64,000 nt of DNA from positions 1 through 64,000 of the forward strand of contig NZ_JBNAZM010000027.1 of the NCBI RefSeq assembly GCF_051195215.1, in the 5' to 3' direction. Position numbers and translations under genes: made by a program. Shown one piece after another: positions 25,968 through 34,692 of this stretch. This stretch comes from Arhodomonas sp051195215. Lineage in GTDB: Bacteria; Pseudomonadota; Gammaproteobacteria; Nitrococcales; Nitrococcaceae. Position 1 is the stretch's first letter, and each line of letters opens with the position of its first letter. Below the pieces are notes generated by a model. That model searched no databases. It had not been told where the DNA came from and worked only from the letters and a program-made list of their open reading frames with translations.

Positions 25968-27179
25968 ATGGTTCGTATATCCTCCAACCAGTATCACCAG
26001 ACCGCGGTCAACGCGCTGCTCAACCAGCAGGCGAAGTTGTCCGAGGTTCAGGAGCAACTCGCCACCGGCCGCAAGATCCTCAACCCGTCCGACGATCCGT
26101 CCGGGTCGGCGCGGGTTCTGGAGCTCGCGCAGAGTATCGAGAGCAGCGAGCGTTACAACCGCAATATCGGATTCGCCGAATCACGCATGGGCCTGGAAGA
26201 GTCCGTGCTCGACGAGGCCAGCAGCAGCCTCCAGCGTATTCGCGAGCTCACCATCCAGGCCAGGAACGGCAGCAACACCGCCGAGGATCGCCAGAAGATC
26301 GCCTCCGAGGTGCGCGAGCAGTGGCAGCACCTGCGCCAGCTCGCCAACTCCACCGACGGCAATGGGGAGTACCTGTTTGCCGGGTCCCAGACCGAGACGC
26401 GACCGTTCGTGACCCGCAACGGTGAAGTCGCCTACGAGGGCGATCAGAACGTGCGCGAGGTGCAGGTGGGGCCGGGGCGGACCATGGCGACGACCCATTC
26501 CGGCTACGACGTCTTCATGGATCTGCCCACCAGCTACCGCGCCGATGCCGACGCGGGCAACACCGGCAACGCGAGCGTCGCCGTGTATGTCGACCAGGCC
26601 AGCGCGAATGACGTGTCCGGCTACAATGTGACCTTCACCACGCCCCCCGGTGGCGGCGACATGGAATACACCGTCACCGACGCCGCGACCCCGCCGAACA
26701 CGGTGGCCAGCGGCGTTTACGAACCCGGCGAGCCCATCGAGCTCTCCGGCGACGGCGTCACCATCGTGCCTCATGGCGATCCCGCCGACGGCGACAGCTT
26801 CACCATCGCCAGCGGTGACAACCGGTCGGTATTCGCGACCGTCGACCGGCTCGCGAGCGCGCTGGAAGGAGCCAGTGACTCCGAGGCGGCTCGCAACCGG
26901 TTCCAGGCTGTCGGCGATCGCGCCCTCGCCGAGATCGACGCCGCCATGGAGAACATGCAGCGCGTACGCGCGGAGATCGGCGGGCGCATGAATGGTCTCG
27001 ACAGCGAGCGCAACGCCAACGAGGCGGCCGCGCTCGAAATGAAAACGACCCGCAGCGACATACGCGACCTGGATTACGCCAGCGCCGTCTCGGAGCTCTC
27101 CCGGCGAATGGCCGGCATGCAGGCCGCCCAGCAGAGCTATTCCAAGATCCAGGGCATGACCCTGTTCAATTACCTGTAG
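25968..27179 (+). CDS. flgL: Hook-filament junction protein FlgL
   Basis: A 403-residue flagellin-like protein starting MVRISSNQYHQTAVNALLNQ with ATGRKILNPSDDPSGSARVL, and ending DYASAVSELSRRMAGMQAAQ. It starts three bases after the flgK stop and ends the flgB-L run; beyond it lies the REP/transposase region. Confidence 0.95.
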   Translation: MVRISSNQYHQTAVNALLNQQAKLSEVQEQLATGRKILNPSDDPSGSARVLELAQSIESSERYNRNIGFAESRMGLEESVLDEASSSLQRIRELTIQARNGSNTAEDRQKIASEVREQWQHLRQLANSTDGNGEYLFAGSQTETRPFVTRNGEVAYEGDQNVREVQVGPGRTMATTHSGYDVFMDLPTSYRADADAGNTGNASVAVYVDQASANDVSGYNVTFTTPPGGGDMEYTVTDAATPPNTVASGVYEPGEPIELSGDGVTIVPHGDPADGDSFTIASGDNRSVFATVDRLASALEGASDSEAARNRFQAVGDRALAEIDAAMENMQRVRAEIGGRMNGLDSERNANEAAALEMKTTRSDIRDLDYASAVSELSRRMAGMQAAQQSYSKIQGMTLFNYL

Positions 27180-27298
27180 GCCGGATAAACACCAAGACAC
27201 AACAAGGAACCGGACACACGAAGGAACGCCGACAAGGATGCCTTTGCGGCCTTCGTGCCGTATTCGCGGTCTTCGCGTTCCCCCCGCGATTCACGCCG

Positions 27299-27332
27299 GT
27301 AGGCCGGCGAGCGCCGCAGGCGCTGGCCGACG
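27299..27332 (-). repeat. Variant REP-like hairpin (outermost left)
   Basis: GTAGG-CCGGCGAGCGCC-GCA-GGCGCTGGCCGAC. It shares the GTAGG-type head, and its GC-rich stem resembles the third hairpin (GTCGGC...GCCGAC) of the two longer units. It is a more distant member of the same family. Confidence 0.5.
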
Positions 27333-27373
27333 TTGTCCGTCGGAGGCGATCATTTACCGTACGAGCGGATTCC

Positions 27374-27408
27374 GTTGGCTGCCAAGAGCAGCCAACCTAC
27401 GCGTGGCT
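27374..27408 (-). repeat. REP copy, left cluster, inward half
   Basis: TTGGCTGC (27375-27382), loop CAAGA, GCAGCCAA (27388-27395), then CCTACGCG. This is the family head GTAGG read from the reverse strand. The 35 bases are identical to 28100-28134 on the other side of the transposase. Confidence 0.85.
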
Positions 27409-27435
27409 CGTTTCCGTGTTCGGGGCTCGAGCCGG

Positions 27436-27506
27436 GTAGGTCGGCTGCACTTGGCAGCCGACATTTCTGCGACGGGTATGTCGGCCAGCGCTGTGCGCTC
27501 GCCGAC
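27436..27506 (+). repeat. REP copy with extended tail, left cluster
   Basis: GTAGG, TCGGCTGC, loop ACTTG, GCAGCCGA, then ATTTCTGCGACGGGTAT and a second dyad (GTCGGC...GCCGAC). It matches 28163-28234 except for one inserted base. With 27374-27408 it forms an inverted REP pair 27 bases apart. Confidence 0.85.
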
Positions 27507-27513
27507 AATCACG

Positions 27514-28008
27514 CTATTCCCTGCCAATCGATTCTGGAATTGCTGGTGGCGATTCACCCCAATCCGGAGGATGAATGCCGGTCCGCACGTACCGGTGGAA
27601 GCTTGACCAGGGCCAATCCCTCGGCGCGATGACATAACCGTGCTTCACCGGGTTGTAGTGGATGTACTCAAGGTGATTGCGCAGATCATCGTGATCGCGA
27701 ATCAAATGCTCCCAGAAGCGTGGTTGCCATATGCGCTGGCCGGCGGTGCGTGCGGATACACGGCGTTTGATGAGCCGCCAGCGCTCGGAGAAATCTGCGT
27801 CTCCCGGTGGCAGAGTCCAGATGCAGTGGAGGTGGTCCGGCAGGAGAACGATTGCATCCGTTCGAAACGGACGGTGCCGTGCGGTCACGCGCATCGCGTC
27901 ACCGAGAAGCCGGCGCAGTCTTTCGTTCCTGAATAGAGGCTGCCGGTTCGACGTCACGACGGTGAAGAAGTAACTCGCGCCAGGCATGCGGGCGCGTCGG
28001 TATTCCAT
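27514..28008 (-). CDS. REP-associated tyrosine transposase (RAYT, TnpA_REP/Y1 family)
   Basis: A 164-residue single-domain Y1 transposase. It carries the HUH-type metal motif in LLPDHLHCIW (His59, His61), the SERWRLIKRR segment, WQPRFWEHLIRD, and the tyrosine region YIHYNPVKHG (Tyr115 is the likely nucleophile). This layout is specific to RAYT proteins, which bind and nick single-stranded REP hairpins. It appears intact. It lies between two copies of the same REP cluster (27374-27506 and 28100-28234), the classical arrangement for this family, and solo REP copies occur elsewhere in the window. The gene is transcribed opposite to the flagellar genes, and its own promoter is not clear. A role in REP dispersal is inferred. 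Confidence 0.92.
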   Translation of the reverse strand: MEYRRARMPGASYFFTVVTSNRQPLFRNERLRRLLGDAMRVTARHRPFRTDAIVLLPDHLHCIWTLPPGDADFSERWRLIKRRVSARTAGQRIWQPRFWEHLIRDHDDLRNHLEYIHYNPVKHGYVIAPRDWPWSSFHRYVRTGIHPPDWGESPPAIPESIGRE

Positions 28009-28099
28009 GACCTCGTCCTCCCTGACGGGGCTTGCATCGTATCCGGGTCAATACCCGGGATCAGGAATGTAACAAAGTCCTGTTGCCGGATTCTCGGAT

Positions 28100-28134
28100 G
28101 TTGGCTGCCAAGAGCAGCCAACCTACGCGTGGCT
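28100..28134 (-). repeat. REP copy, right cluster, inward half
   Basis: TTGGCTGC (28101-28108), loop CAAGA, GCAGCCAA (28114-28121), then CCTACGCGTGGCT. Identical over 35 bases to 27374-27408. Confidence 0.85.
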
Positions 28135-28162
28135 GTCGCGTAGCTAACCGGGGAAGACCGCC

Positions 28163-28234
28163 GTAGGTCGGCTGCACTTGGCAGCCGACATTTCTGCGAC
28201 GGGTATGTCGGCACAGCGCTGTGCGCTCGCCGAC
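28163..28234 (+). repeat. REP copy with extended tail, right cluster
   Basis: GTAGG, TCGGCTGC (28168-28175), loop ACTTG, GCAGCCGA (28181-28188), the same ATTTCTGCGACGGGTAT tail and the GTCGGC...GCCGAC dyad as the left copy, with one extra base. It pairs with 28100-28134 as an inverted REP doublet, spaced 28 bases apart. Confidence 0.85.
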
Positions 28235-28338
28235 CTGCGGCGACTGTTCGGGGATGTTCATGCACGGCGCGCTAGACCGACAACGGAGTATCTACGCGTT
28301 GGCCGTGGCGGTCGACGCATAGCCCGCCCGATATCGTG

Positions 28339-30336
28339 CTACTCGAACGCGAGGCTTTCCCCGAGGGTGTTGATCAGCGGTTTCAGGTGCTTCTTGTAGT
28401 GGCGCCAGCGTTGGACCGATTTGGTGTAAATCGGCTGGCGCACCTGATCGTAGCTGGCGGTTATGGTCTTGACACCGGAGCGGGTGTGGTCGAGACAGGC
28501 GTCGTCCCACTCCAGGTCGCAGAATTCCACCAGCCGGCGGACCTCCGGCTCCGGATCGGTGGTCAGCCGTTCGTATTGCAGCTCGAAGATCGGCTGCGGC
28601 AGCACCTCCCGCCAGTGACTCATCAGCCGCCGGTAGAGGCGGTAGTAGTGGCCGAGATCGTTGAGGTCGTAGGTGAACTGCAGCCCCGAAGCGGCGAAAT
28701 TCTGGAAATAGCACGACAGGCAGGTGTCGAGCGGATTGCGGTTGCAGTGAACGATGCGCGCATTGGGGAACAACACGGCGATGAGACCGAGGAATGTGAA
28801 GTTCTGCGGCATCTTGTCGGTCACCCGGGGGGTGTCGTCCGGCGCGAGCTCGGCGATGAAATCCAGGTAGCGCCGTGCGGCCTTGCCTGCCGTATCAGCG
28901 GTCAGCTCGGGGACACACTCCGGGTAACTGCTCGCGCTTCCCACGAGCTGTGACAGATCGCCCGCAATGCTTTGCAATTCCCGCAGCTCGCCTGCGGCGA
29001 CCACGTCCGGGTGGCTTGCGACGATCTGCTCGGTCAGGCTGGTACCCGATCGTGGCATGCCGACGATGAAGATCGGGCGTCGGGATTCGCTGCCGATACC
29101 CTCGAGCTTCTCGAACAGGGCCGGCGTGAAGGTGCGCATCAGGGCATCGAACTGTTTCTCGGCCTGGGCCCGGTCGTAGGTCCGGGGCTTGATCTCGTTG
29201 CCCTTTCGGAAGAACTCGAAGGCGCGATCGTGCTCGCCGAGCTCGTCGTAGAGCTGCCCCGCGGCGAAGTACAGCCCGTAATGGGAGCGGCTCGCCAGCT
29301 GGCGGGACATGGCACGGTCGACGATCTCGGCTGCCTGCTTCTGCTCGCCCATGCGCCGGGCGAGCGTGAGGTACGCGCCGAGCGTTCCGGAAGCGACCAC
29401 CGTGCGCTCCTCGATCAACGGCTTGACCAGGGCGAACGCCTCGCTCTTCTGGCCGCAGCGTTCCAGCAGTCGCGCCTTGACGCTGATCAGGTTCTCGTCG
29501 TCCGGACACATCGCCAGTGCTTTGTCGATGCTCGTCAGCGCGTCGTCCCATTCGCCCCTGCTGCCGAGTATCTCTGCCATGAGCGCGAGTGCCGAGGTAT
29601 CTTCCGGGGCGAGCTTGATCGCGTTGCGTGCTTGCCGGTAGGCCTCGTCGTTGGCGCCGGAGTGGGCCAGGCATTCGGCGAGCAAGCGGTAGTACTGCGG
29701 ATCGCCCGGTGCGTGGCGCACGAGGCGCCGTGCCCAGGCGAGCGCCTCCTGGGGGCGTGCCAGTGCGACGAGGCTGCCGGCGAGGATATACAGGCCACGG
29801 ATATTGCGGTTGTCCAGGTTCACCGCGGCGCGGGCGATGTTCTCGGCGGAGTCATGCCGGCCGAGCTCGAGCAGCGCTTCGGCGAGATGGGAGAACGCGT
29901 TGGCGTCCTTGGGCGCCTCGACGACTGCCTGGTCGAGGCGTTCGGCCGCCTTGGCGTAGTCCTTCCTCGTCTTGTGGATGATCCCCAGATTGAGATGCGC
30001 GGAGGCACAGTGCTCGTCGGCGGCGATCGCCCGCTGGAAGGCCTCGGCGGCATCGTCCAGCGCCCCGGTGCCGTAGTGGGCGGTGCCCAGATTGCACAGG
30101 AAAGTGGATTCCTCCGGTGCCGTGTCGACTGCGGCGTCGAACAGCTGTACGGCGACATCGAACTGACCGATGCGCATGGCGAGCAGGCCGAGGCCGTTGT
30201 ACGCGTCGGCGTTTTCCGGATCCCGCGCCAGCGCCGCCCGGTAGTGGGCATCCGCCTCCTGCAGGTTGCCGGCGCGCTGATGCAGGTCGGCGGTTTCGAT
30301 CAGCTCGGCGACTTCGGGGTCGGTCTGCTCGCTCAT
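28339..30336 (-). CDS. TPR-repeat protein with C-terminal sulfotransferase domain
   Basis: A 665-residue protein. Residues 1 to about 380 are tandem TPR units, for example ALARDPENADAYNGLGLLAM and LNLGIIHKTRKDYAKAAERL. The C-terminal part, from about residue 415, is a sulfotransferase domain with the PAPS 5'-phosphosulfate loop FIVGMPRSGTSLTEQI and a second nucleotide-binding region near FPNARIVHCNRNPLDTCLS. No signal peptide or membrane helix is visible. ATG 30336 is chosen because the upstream extension is non-conserved. It is transcribed divergently from fliC. A sulfotransferase beside flagellin suggests modification of flagellin or of its glycan, but that is inference; the acceptor cannot be read from sequence. 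Confidence 0.88.
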   Translation of the reverse strand: MSEQTDPEVAELIETADLHQRAGNLQEADAHYRAALARDPENADAYNGLGLLAMRIGQFDVAVQLFDAAVDTAPEESTFLCNLGTAHYGTGALDDAAEAFQRAIAADEHCASAHLNLGIIHKTRKDYAKAAERLDQAVVEAPKDANAFSHLAEALLELGRHDSAENIARAAVNLDNRNIRGLYILAGSLVALARPQEALAWARRLVRHAPGDPQYYRLLAECLAHSGANDEAYRQARNAIKLAPEDTSALALMAEILGSRGEWDDALTSIDKALAMCPDDENLISVKARLLERCGQKSEAFALVKPLIEERTVVASGTLGAYLTLARRMGEQKQAAEIVDRAMSRQLASRSHYGLYFAAGQLYDELGEHDRAFEFFRKGNEIKPRTYDRAQAEKQFDALMRTFTPALFEKLEGIGSESRRPIFIVGMPRSGTSLTEQIVASHPDVVAAGELRELQSIAGDLSQLVGSASSYPECVPELTADTAGKAARRYLDFIAELAPDDTPRVTDKMPQNFTFLGLIAVLFPNARIVHCNRNPLDTCLSCYFQNFAASGLQFTYDLNDLGHYYRLYRRLMSHWREVLPQPIFELQYERLTTDPEPEVRRLVEFCDLEWDDACLDHTRSGVKTITASYDQVRQPIYTKSVQRWRHYKKHLKPLINTLGESLAFE

Positions 30337-30517
30337 GTGCCCATGCCTCTTGGTGAGTCCGTCTTGCCCGCGCGTGCGTCGCATTGGCGTCGAGGCCATT
30401 GTCGTCAACGCGACGGTACCCCGGTCGATCATGCAATGCGGGACGCTCCGCGTCATCCCGTTCAAGGGATGCAGTATCCGTGCCGGCGATGGGTGTTGAA
30501 ATTTCGCAGAAAACGGC

Positions 30518-30544
30518 TAAAGGGTGATCGCGTTGTGCCGATAC
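30518..30544 (+). promoter_or_regulatory. Sigma-28 (FliA) promoter of fliC
   Basis: TAAA (30518-30521), exactly 15 bases, GCCGATAC (30537-30544). This fits the FliA consensus except for the last base, and is followed by a leader of about 85 bases to the fliC ATG. Confidence 0.9.
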
Positions 30545-30635
30545 CTCTTGTGAAGGCGGTCAACATCCCGGCCGGATGCGGACCGCTGAGGCGGGAAGCC
30601 CAGCGATCGGGCATCAGCATCAAGGAGTTGCACAC

Positions 30636-32153
30636 ATGGCACAGGTCATCAATACCAATATCGCGTCGCTGAACTCGCAGCGGCACCTCAACAACACTCA
30701 GGACACGATGCGTACGGCCATGGAGCGTCTCTCCTCGGGCCTGCGGATCAACAGTGCCAAGGATGACGCGGCGGGGCTGGCGATCTCCAATCGCATGACC
30801 GCCCAGATCGACGGCATGGATCAGGCGGCGCGCAACGCCAACGACGGCATTTCGCTGGCGCAGACCGGCGAGGGCGCGCTGCAGCAGATCACCAACAACC
30901 TCCAGCGCATGCGCGAGCTCGGGGTGCAGTCCCGTAACGCGACCAACACCTCCCAGGACCGTGAGTCGCTGAACGCCGAGTTCCAGCAGCTCCTCCAGGA
31001 AAACGATCGTCTCGCGCAGACGACGGCCTTCAACGGCCGCAACATCCTCGACGGCAGCCTCGGCACGGAGGAGTTCCAGGTCGGCGCGAACGTCGGTGAG
31101 ACCATCTCCGTGGACGTGAGCTCGAGCATGCGCACGAATGCCATCGGCAACCACGCCTCGGTGGATTACGCGCTCAATGACTACGCCGCTTCCACCGCCG
31201 CGCCCTCGAACAGCAACGACTTCTTCCTCGACAACTCCGGCGATCTCGCAATCAATGGCGTGAACGTGGCGTCGGTGTCCTCGGCGCTCAGCTCCAGCGA
31301 GATGACGGCCGGCCGGGGGGCCAACTCCGCCTACGGGATCGCCGAGGCGATCAACCTGGGCACCGACGATCACGGCGTGACCGCGACGGCGCAGGCGGCG
31401 GAGACGACCCTGTCGTTCAGCCAGCTGAGCTTCGGCGGTGCCAACACGGCCGAGACGTACACCCTCGAGATCAACGGCAAGACCATCACGCAGCAGACCG
31501 AGGGCAGCGTTGACGTGAGCAGTGCCGAGGCGCTTGCCACGCAGATCAACAACTCCTCCAACGAGACCGGCGTGAGTGCCCGGGTCGACGGCTCCGGCAA
31601 GATGGTGCTCAGTGCCGAAGACGGCCGGAACATCGAAATCAAGGAGTCGGTGAACGCCACCGCGAGTGTGGACGGGTTCTTCGGCAACACCGGCATCAGC
31701 GCCACTGGCGGCGAGTACACCGTCTACAAGGGCAGCGTGCGCCTCGATTCGGACACGCAGATCGCCGTGGCCAGCAGCGACACCGAGAGCCAGGGGTTCA
31801 GCACGATCGCCGACGGCTCGACCGACACCACCGGCACCAAGGCACTGTCGTCGTCCGACATCCTCACGGCCACGAACTCGGATGCGGCGATTCACCGCAT
31901 CGACTCGGCGCTCTCGGACGTCGACTCGCTCCGAGGTACCTTCGGCGCCATCCAGAGTCGTTTCGAGTCGACAGTCTCGAGTCTCCAGACCAGCTCGGAG
32001 AACCTCTCGGCGGCGCGCAGCCGGATCCAGGACGCCGACTTCGCCGCGGAGACCGCCAAGATGTCCAAGGCGCAGGTGCTCCAGCAGGCCGGTACGTCCA
32101 TGCTGGCGCAGGCGAACCAGCAGCCGCAGTCGGTGCTTGCCCTGTTGCAGTAA
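30636..32153 (+). CDS. fliC: Flagellin FliC
   Basis: A 505-residue flagellin. The N-terminal D0/D1 region starts MAQVINTNIASLNSQRHLNN with RLSSGLRINSAKDDAAGLAI; the C-terminal D1/D0 ends FAAETAKMSKAQVLQQAGTS and ALLQ. The middle (about 175-410) is variable, Ser/Thr/Asn-rich and could carry modifications. AAGGAG precedes ATG 30636. Late expression under FliA is expected from the sigma-28 site. Only this one flagellin gene is in the window. Confidence 0.97.
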   Translation: MAQVINTNIASLNSQRHLNNTQDTMRTAMERLSSGLRINSAKDDAAGLAISNRMTAQIDGMDQAARNANDGISLAQTGEGALQQITNNLQRMRELGVQSRNATNTSQDRESLNAEFQQLLQENDRLAQTTAFNGRNILDGSLGTEEFQVGANVGETISVDVSSSMRTNAIGNHASVDYALNDYAASTAAPSNSNDFFLDNSGDLAINGVNVASVSSALSSSEMTAGRGANSAYGIAEAINLGTDDHGVTATAQAAETTLSFSQLSFGGANTAETYTLEINGKTITQQTEGSVDVSSAEALATQINNSSNETGVSARVDGSGKMVLSAEDGRNIEIKESVNATASVDGFFGNTGISATGGEYTVYKGSVRLDSDTQIAVASSDTESQGFSTIADGSTDTTGTKALSSSDILTATNSDAAIHRIDSALSDVDSLRGTFGAIQSRFESTVSSLQTSSENLSAARSRIQDADFAAETAKMSKAQVLQQAGTSMLAQANQQPQSVLALLQ

Positions 32154-32163
32154 GCTAGCCCTC

Positions 32164-32195
32164 GCGCCCCCGGAGTCGCTCCGGGGGCGCTCGTT
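32164..32195 (+). terminator. Strong hairpin terminator after fliC
   Basis: GCGCCCCCGGAG, loop TCG, CTCCGGGGGCGC: a perfect 12-bp stem 11 bases after the fliC stop, followed by the short tail TCGTT. It probably insulates abundant fliC mRNA from flaG. Confidence 0.8.
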
Positions 32196-32222
32196 CCAAG
32201 GTGGGGGTAGGAGGGTTCGAAC

Positions 32223-32615
32223 ATGGAACTGGTTCCATACGCTTCACAGTGGCTGCCGACGGCCGCTCCGGATCGAAACGATGAGTCATCGCGGCCCGCC
32301 GGTCAGGTGGTCCGGTCGACGAGTCGAGTCGAGGGTGTCACGTCGCGGGCCGATGGCAGCGACCTAGGTGTTGGCAAGGACGTCGAGGACCTCGACGCGA
32401 TCCTGTCGCGTCTGCAGGATTACGCCGAACGCCACGCCCATGACCTGAAATTCACCGTCGATGACGCGACCGGACAAAGCCTGATCAAGGTCATTGACCC
32501 GAAAACCGACGAGGTCGTCCGCCAGATCCCGCCGGAGGAAGCGGTTGCTCTGGCGCGGTTCCTGCAGGAACAAGGCGATGAAGGCGGTGGAGCGTTGCTG
32601 CGTGCGCAGGCTTGA
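32223..32615 (+). CDS. flaG: FlaG family protein
   Basis: A 130-residue protein with a disordered N-terminal half and the FlaG domain: HDLKFTVDDATGQSLIKVID, then DEVVRQIPPEEAVALARFLQ. FlaG proteins influence filament length in Pseudomonas and Vibrio. Its place between flagellin and fliD is standard for polar flagella. Confidence 0.93.
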   Translation: MELVPYASQWLPTAAPDRNDESSRPAGQVVRSTSRVEGVTSRADGSDLGVGKDVEDLDAILSRLQDYAERHAHDLKFTVDDATGQSLIKVIDPKTDEVVRQIPPEEAVALARFLQEQGDEGGGALLRAQA

Positions 32616-32678
32616 GGTTGTCGCGCGCCCGCGGCGCGAACCACGCCGGCACGCAGCACGATAGAGAGGGAGCGCATC

Positions 32679-34106
32679 ATGTCGACGATCACGAGTCTCG
32701 GAATCGGCTCAGGGCTGGACATCAACAAAACGGTGTCCGACCTCGTCTCCGCCGAGCGTGAGCCGGTGGCACAGCGCTTGAACGAGAAGCAGCAGGAATA
32801 CGAGACCCGGTTTTCCGCCTACGGCGCCCTGAAGTCGGCAGTCTCGGTTTTCCGGGACAGTCTGGATGCGCTGGGTAACGAGAACACCTACGTTCAGCGC
32901 AGTGCCGAGTCCAGCAACTCGGACATCTTCACCGCGAATGCCACGGAATCCGCGCTCGACGGTTCGTACTCCATCGAGGTGCTCGCCCGCGCCCAGGCGC
33001 ACAAGCTCACCAGCGCCGCGGACAAGAACTGGAGTGAGGGCTCGACCATTGGCACCGGGACACTGACTGTCAGCAGCGGTGGCTCGTCGTTCGACGTGGA
33101 GATCGACAGCAACAACAACACCCTCGCCGGCATACGTGACGCCATCAATGGCGCGGAATCCAACTCCGGGGTCACCGCGAGCATCATCAACGTCGACAAC
33201 AGCAATGGCGATACCGAGGCACGGCTGGTGCTCACCGCCGATGACCCGGGGGCCGACAACGCCGTGACGGTCGCGGTGAGCGGCGATGGTGACGGCAACG
33301 ACAGCGACGGCGCGGGGCTTTCGGCACTGCGGTACGACGCCACGGCGAACAACCTCACGGAGTCGCAGGCGGCCACCGACGCCGAGATCAAGGTCGACGG
33401 GCAGACTGCCACCCGGTCGAGCAACAGCATCGATGACGTCATCGCGGGGGTGTCCATCGATCTGGAGAAGGCCGAGCCGGGCACCGTCGAAACGCTGACG
33501 GTCGAGCGCAATGACGGCGATGTGCGCACGGCCATCGACGATCTGGTCAACGGCTACAACACGCTCATGAAGACGGTTGGCAACCTGACCAAGTACAACA
33601 AGGAAACCGAGGAAGCCGCCGTGCTTCTCGGCGATGCAGCAACCCGCGGGCTGGAGTTGCAGCTTCGCCAGGGCCTCACGGATGCGGTCTCGGAGCTCGA
33701 CGGCGACATCCGGAGCCTTGCCGACATCGGCGTGTCGGTGGGCGCCGACCGCCAGCTCAGCGTCGACAGCGAGCGTCTCGACACGGTGCTCAGCGAGAAC
33801 CTGGACGAGGTCAAGGCGCTGTTCACCGGTGACGATGGCGTTGCCAGCCGCCTCGAGGGCATTACCGATGCTTACATGGACGAGGGCGGCGTCATCGACA
33901 GTCGTCAGGAAGGCCTCCAGGACCGTCTCGAGGGCATCGCCGAGCAGCGTGAGACGCTGGACCGGCGGATGTCCAATCTCGAGCAGCGCTACCTGAACCA
34001 GTTCATCGCCATGGACCAGATCGTCGCGCAGATGAACGCGACTCAGGACCGGTTGACCCAGGGGCTGGCCAGCCTGCCGGGGCTGGTGCAGGAGAGCGAC
34101 GGCTAG
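32679..34106 (+). CDS. fliD: Filament cap protein FliD
   Basis: A 475-residue HAP2-type protein: starts MSTITSLGIGSGLDINKTVS, continues LVSAEREPVAQRLNEKQQEY, and ends in a coiled-coil with SNLEQRYLNQFIAMDQIVAQ. It caps the filament and promotes flagellin folding. GAGAGGGAGCGC precedes the start. Confidence 0.96.
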   Translation: MSTITSLGIGSGLDINKTVSDLVSAEREPVAQRLNEKQQEYETRFSAYGALKSAVSVFRDSLDALGNENTYVQRSAESSNSDIFTANATESALDGSYSIEVLARAQAHKLTSAADKNWSEGSTIGTGTLTVSSGGSSFDVEIDSNNNTLAGIRDAINGAESNSGVTASIINVDNSNGDTEARLVLTADDPGADNAVTVAVSGDGDGNDSDGAGLSALRYDATANNLTESQAATDAEIKVDGQTATRSSNSIDDVIAGVSIDLEKAEPGTVETLTVERNDGDVRTAIDDLVNGYNTLMKTVGNLTKYNKETEEAAVLLGDAATRGLELQLRQGLTDAVSELDGDIRSLADIGVSVGADRQLSVDSERLDTVLSENLDEVKALFTGDDGVASRLEGITDAYMDEGGVIDSRQEGLQDRLEGIAEQRETLDRRMSNLEQRYLNQFIAMDQIVAQMNATQDRLTQGLASLPGLVQESDG

Positions 34107-34186
34107 CCCGGTAAATGCCGGCAAGCCCTCGCTCCAGCGCCTGGCACACGACGAGTTGCACGCGCTGCGTGAACGGGCGGAACCGG

Positions 34187-34213
34187 GTAGGTTGGCTGCC
34201 CCCGGCAGCCAAC
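34187..34213 (+). repeat. Solo REP-like hairpin between fliD and fliS
   Basis: GTAGG, TTGGCTGC (34192-34199), loop CCCCG, GCAGCCAA (34205-34212). Same head and stem as the inward halves of the RAYT-flanking clusters. It sits in the 160-base fliD-fliS gap, inside what should be one transcript. Confidence 0.8.
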
Positions 34214-34266
34214 GACACAGACGCCAGTGCACACAACGCTGTGGTTTTCGAAGGAGATAGCGGCAG

Positions 34267-34692
34267 ATGAGCTACGGAATCAACGCCTATCAGCAGGTTG
34301 GCCGCAGTAGCGCGAACTATGCCGACCCATGGCAACTCACGGAAATGCTCTTCAGCGGGGCGCTGGAACGCATCGCGCAGGCCAAGGGGGCCATGGAACG
34401 CGGTGACACGGCTGCCAAAGGCGAGCGGATCGGCAAGGCGATCGGTATCCTGGACGGTCTGCGTGGCGGACTCGATCACCAGGCCGGTGGTGACCTGGCT
34501 GCCAACCTGGACGCCCTGTACGATTACATGCAGCGCCGTTTGGTCAGCGCCAATGCGCGCAACGACGCGGCCGCGCTGGACGAAGTGATTGCCCTGTTAC
34601 GCGAGATCAAGGAAGGCTGGGACGCGATTCCGGCGGAGGCGCGCAATGCCCATCAACAACGGGCCCCTCGGGCCGACGGCACCGCCGGCTGA
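34267..34692 (+). CDS. fliS: Flagellin export chaperone FliS
   Basis: A 141-residue helical protein with the FliS signature INAYQQVGRSSANYADPWQL and EMLFSGALERIAQAKGAMER. It keeps flagellin unpolymerised before export. GAAGGAGAT precedes the ATG. Its 3' end overlaps fliT by 47 bases in another frame. Confidence 0.95.
   Translation: MSYGINAYQQVGRSSANYADPWQLTEMLFSGALERIAQAKGAMERGDTAAKGERIGKAIGILDGLRGGLDHQAGGDLAANLDALYDYMQRRLVSANARNDAAALDEVIALLREIKEGWDAIPAEARNAHQQRAPRADGTAG

Larger units (their letters stand above)
27180..27513. other. 334-base repeat-bearing gap after flgL
   Basis: Contains no gene. GGAACGC (27223-27229) and GCGTTCC (27275-27281) pair as the ends of a loose hairpin that may end the flgL transcript. 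Three REP-like hairpins follow (27299-27332, 27374-27408, 27436-27506), described separately. Confidence 0.55.
28009..28338. other. 330-base repeat-bearing gap after the transposase
   Basis: Holds the right REP cluster (28100-28234), the upstream region of the transposase and the 3' flank of the TPR-sulfotransferase gene. No further coding sequence is evident. Confidence 0.55.

Noticed and set aside
28972..30672. Long forward-strand frame opposite the TPR-sulfotransferase
   Set aside because: It mirrors codon bias of the reverse gene, which has clear TPR and PAPS-binding motifs; it also runs through the fliC promoter.
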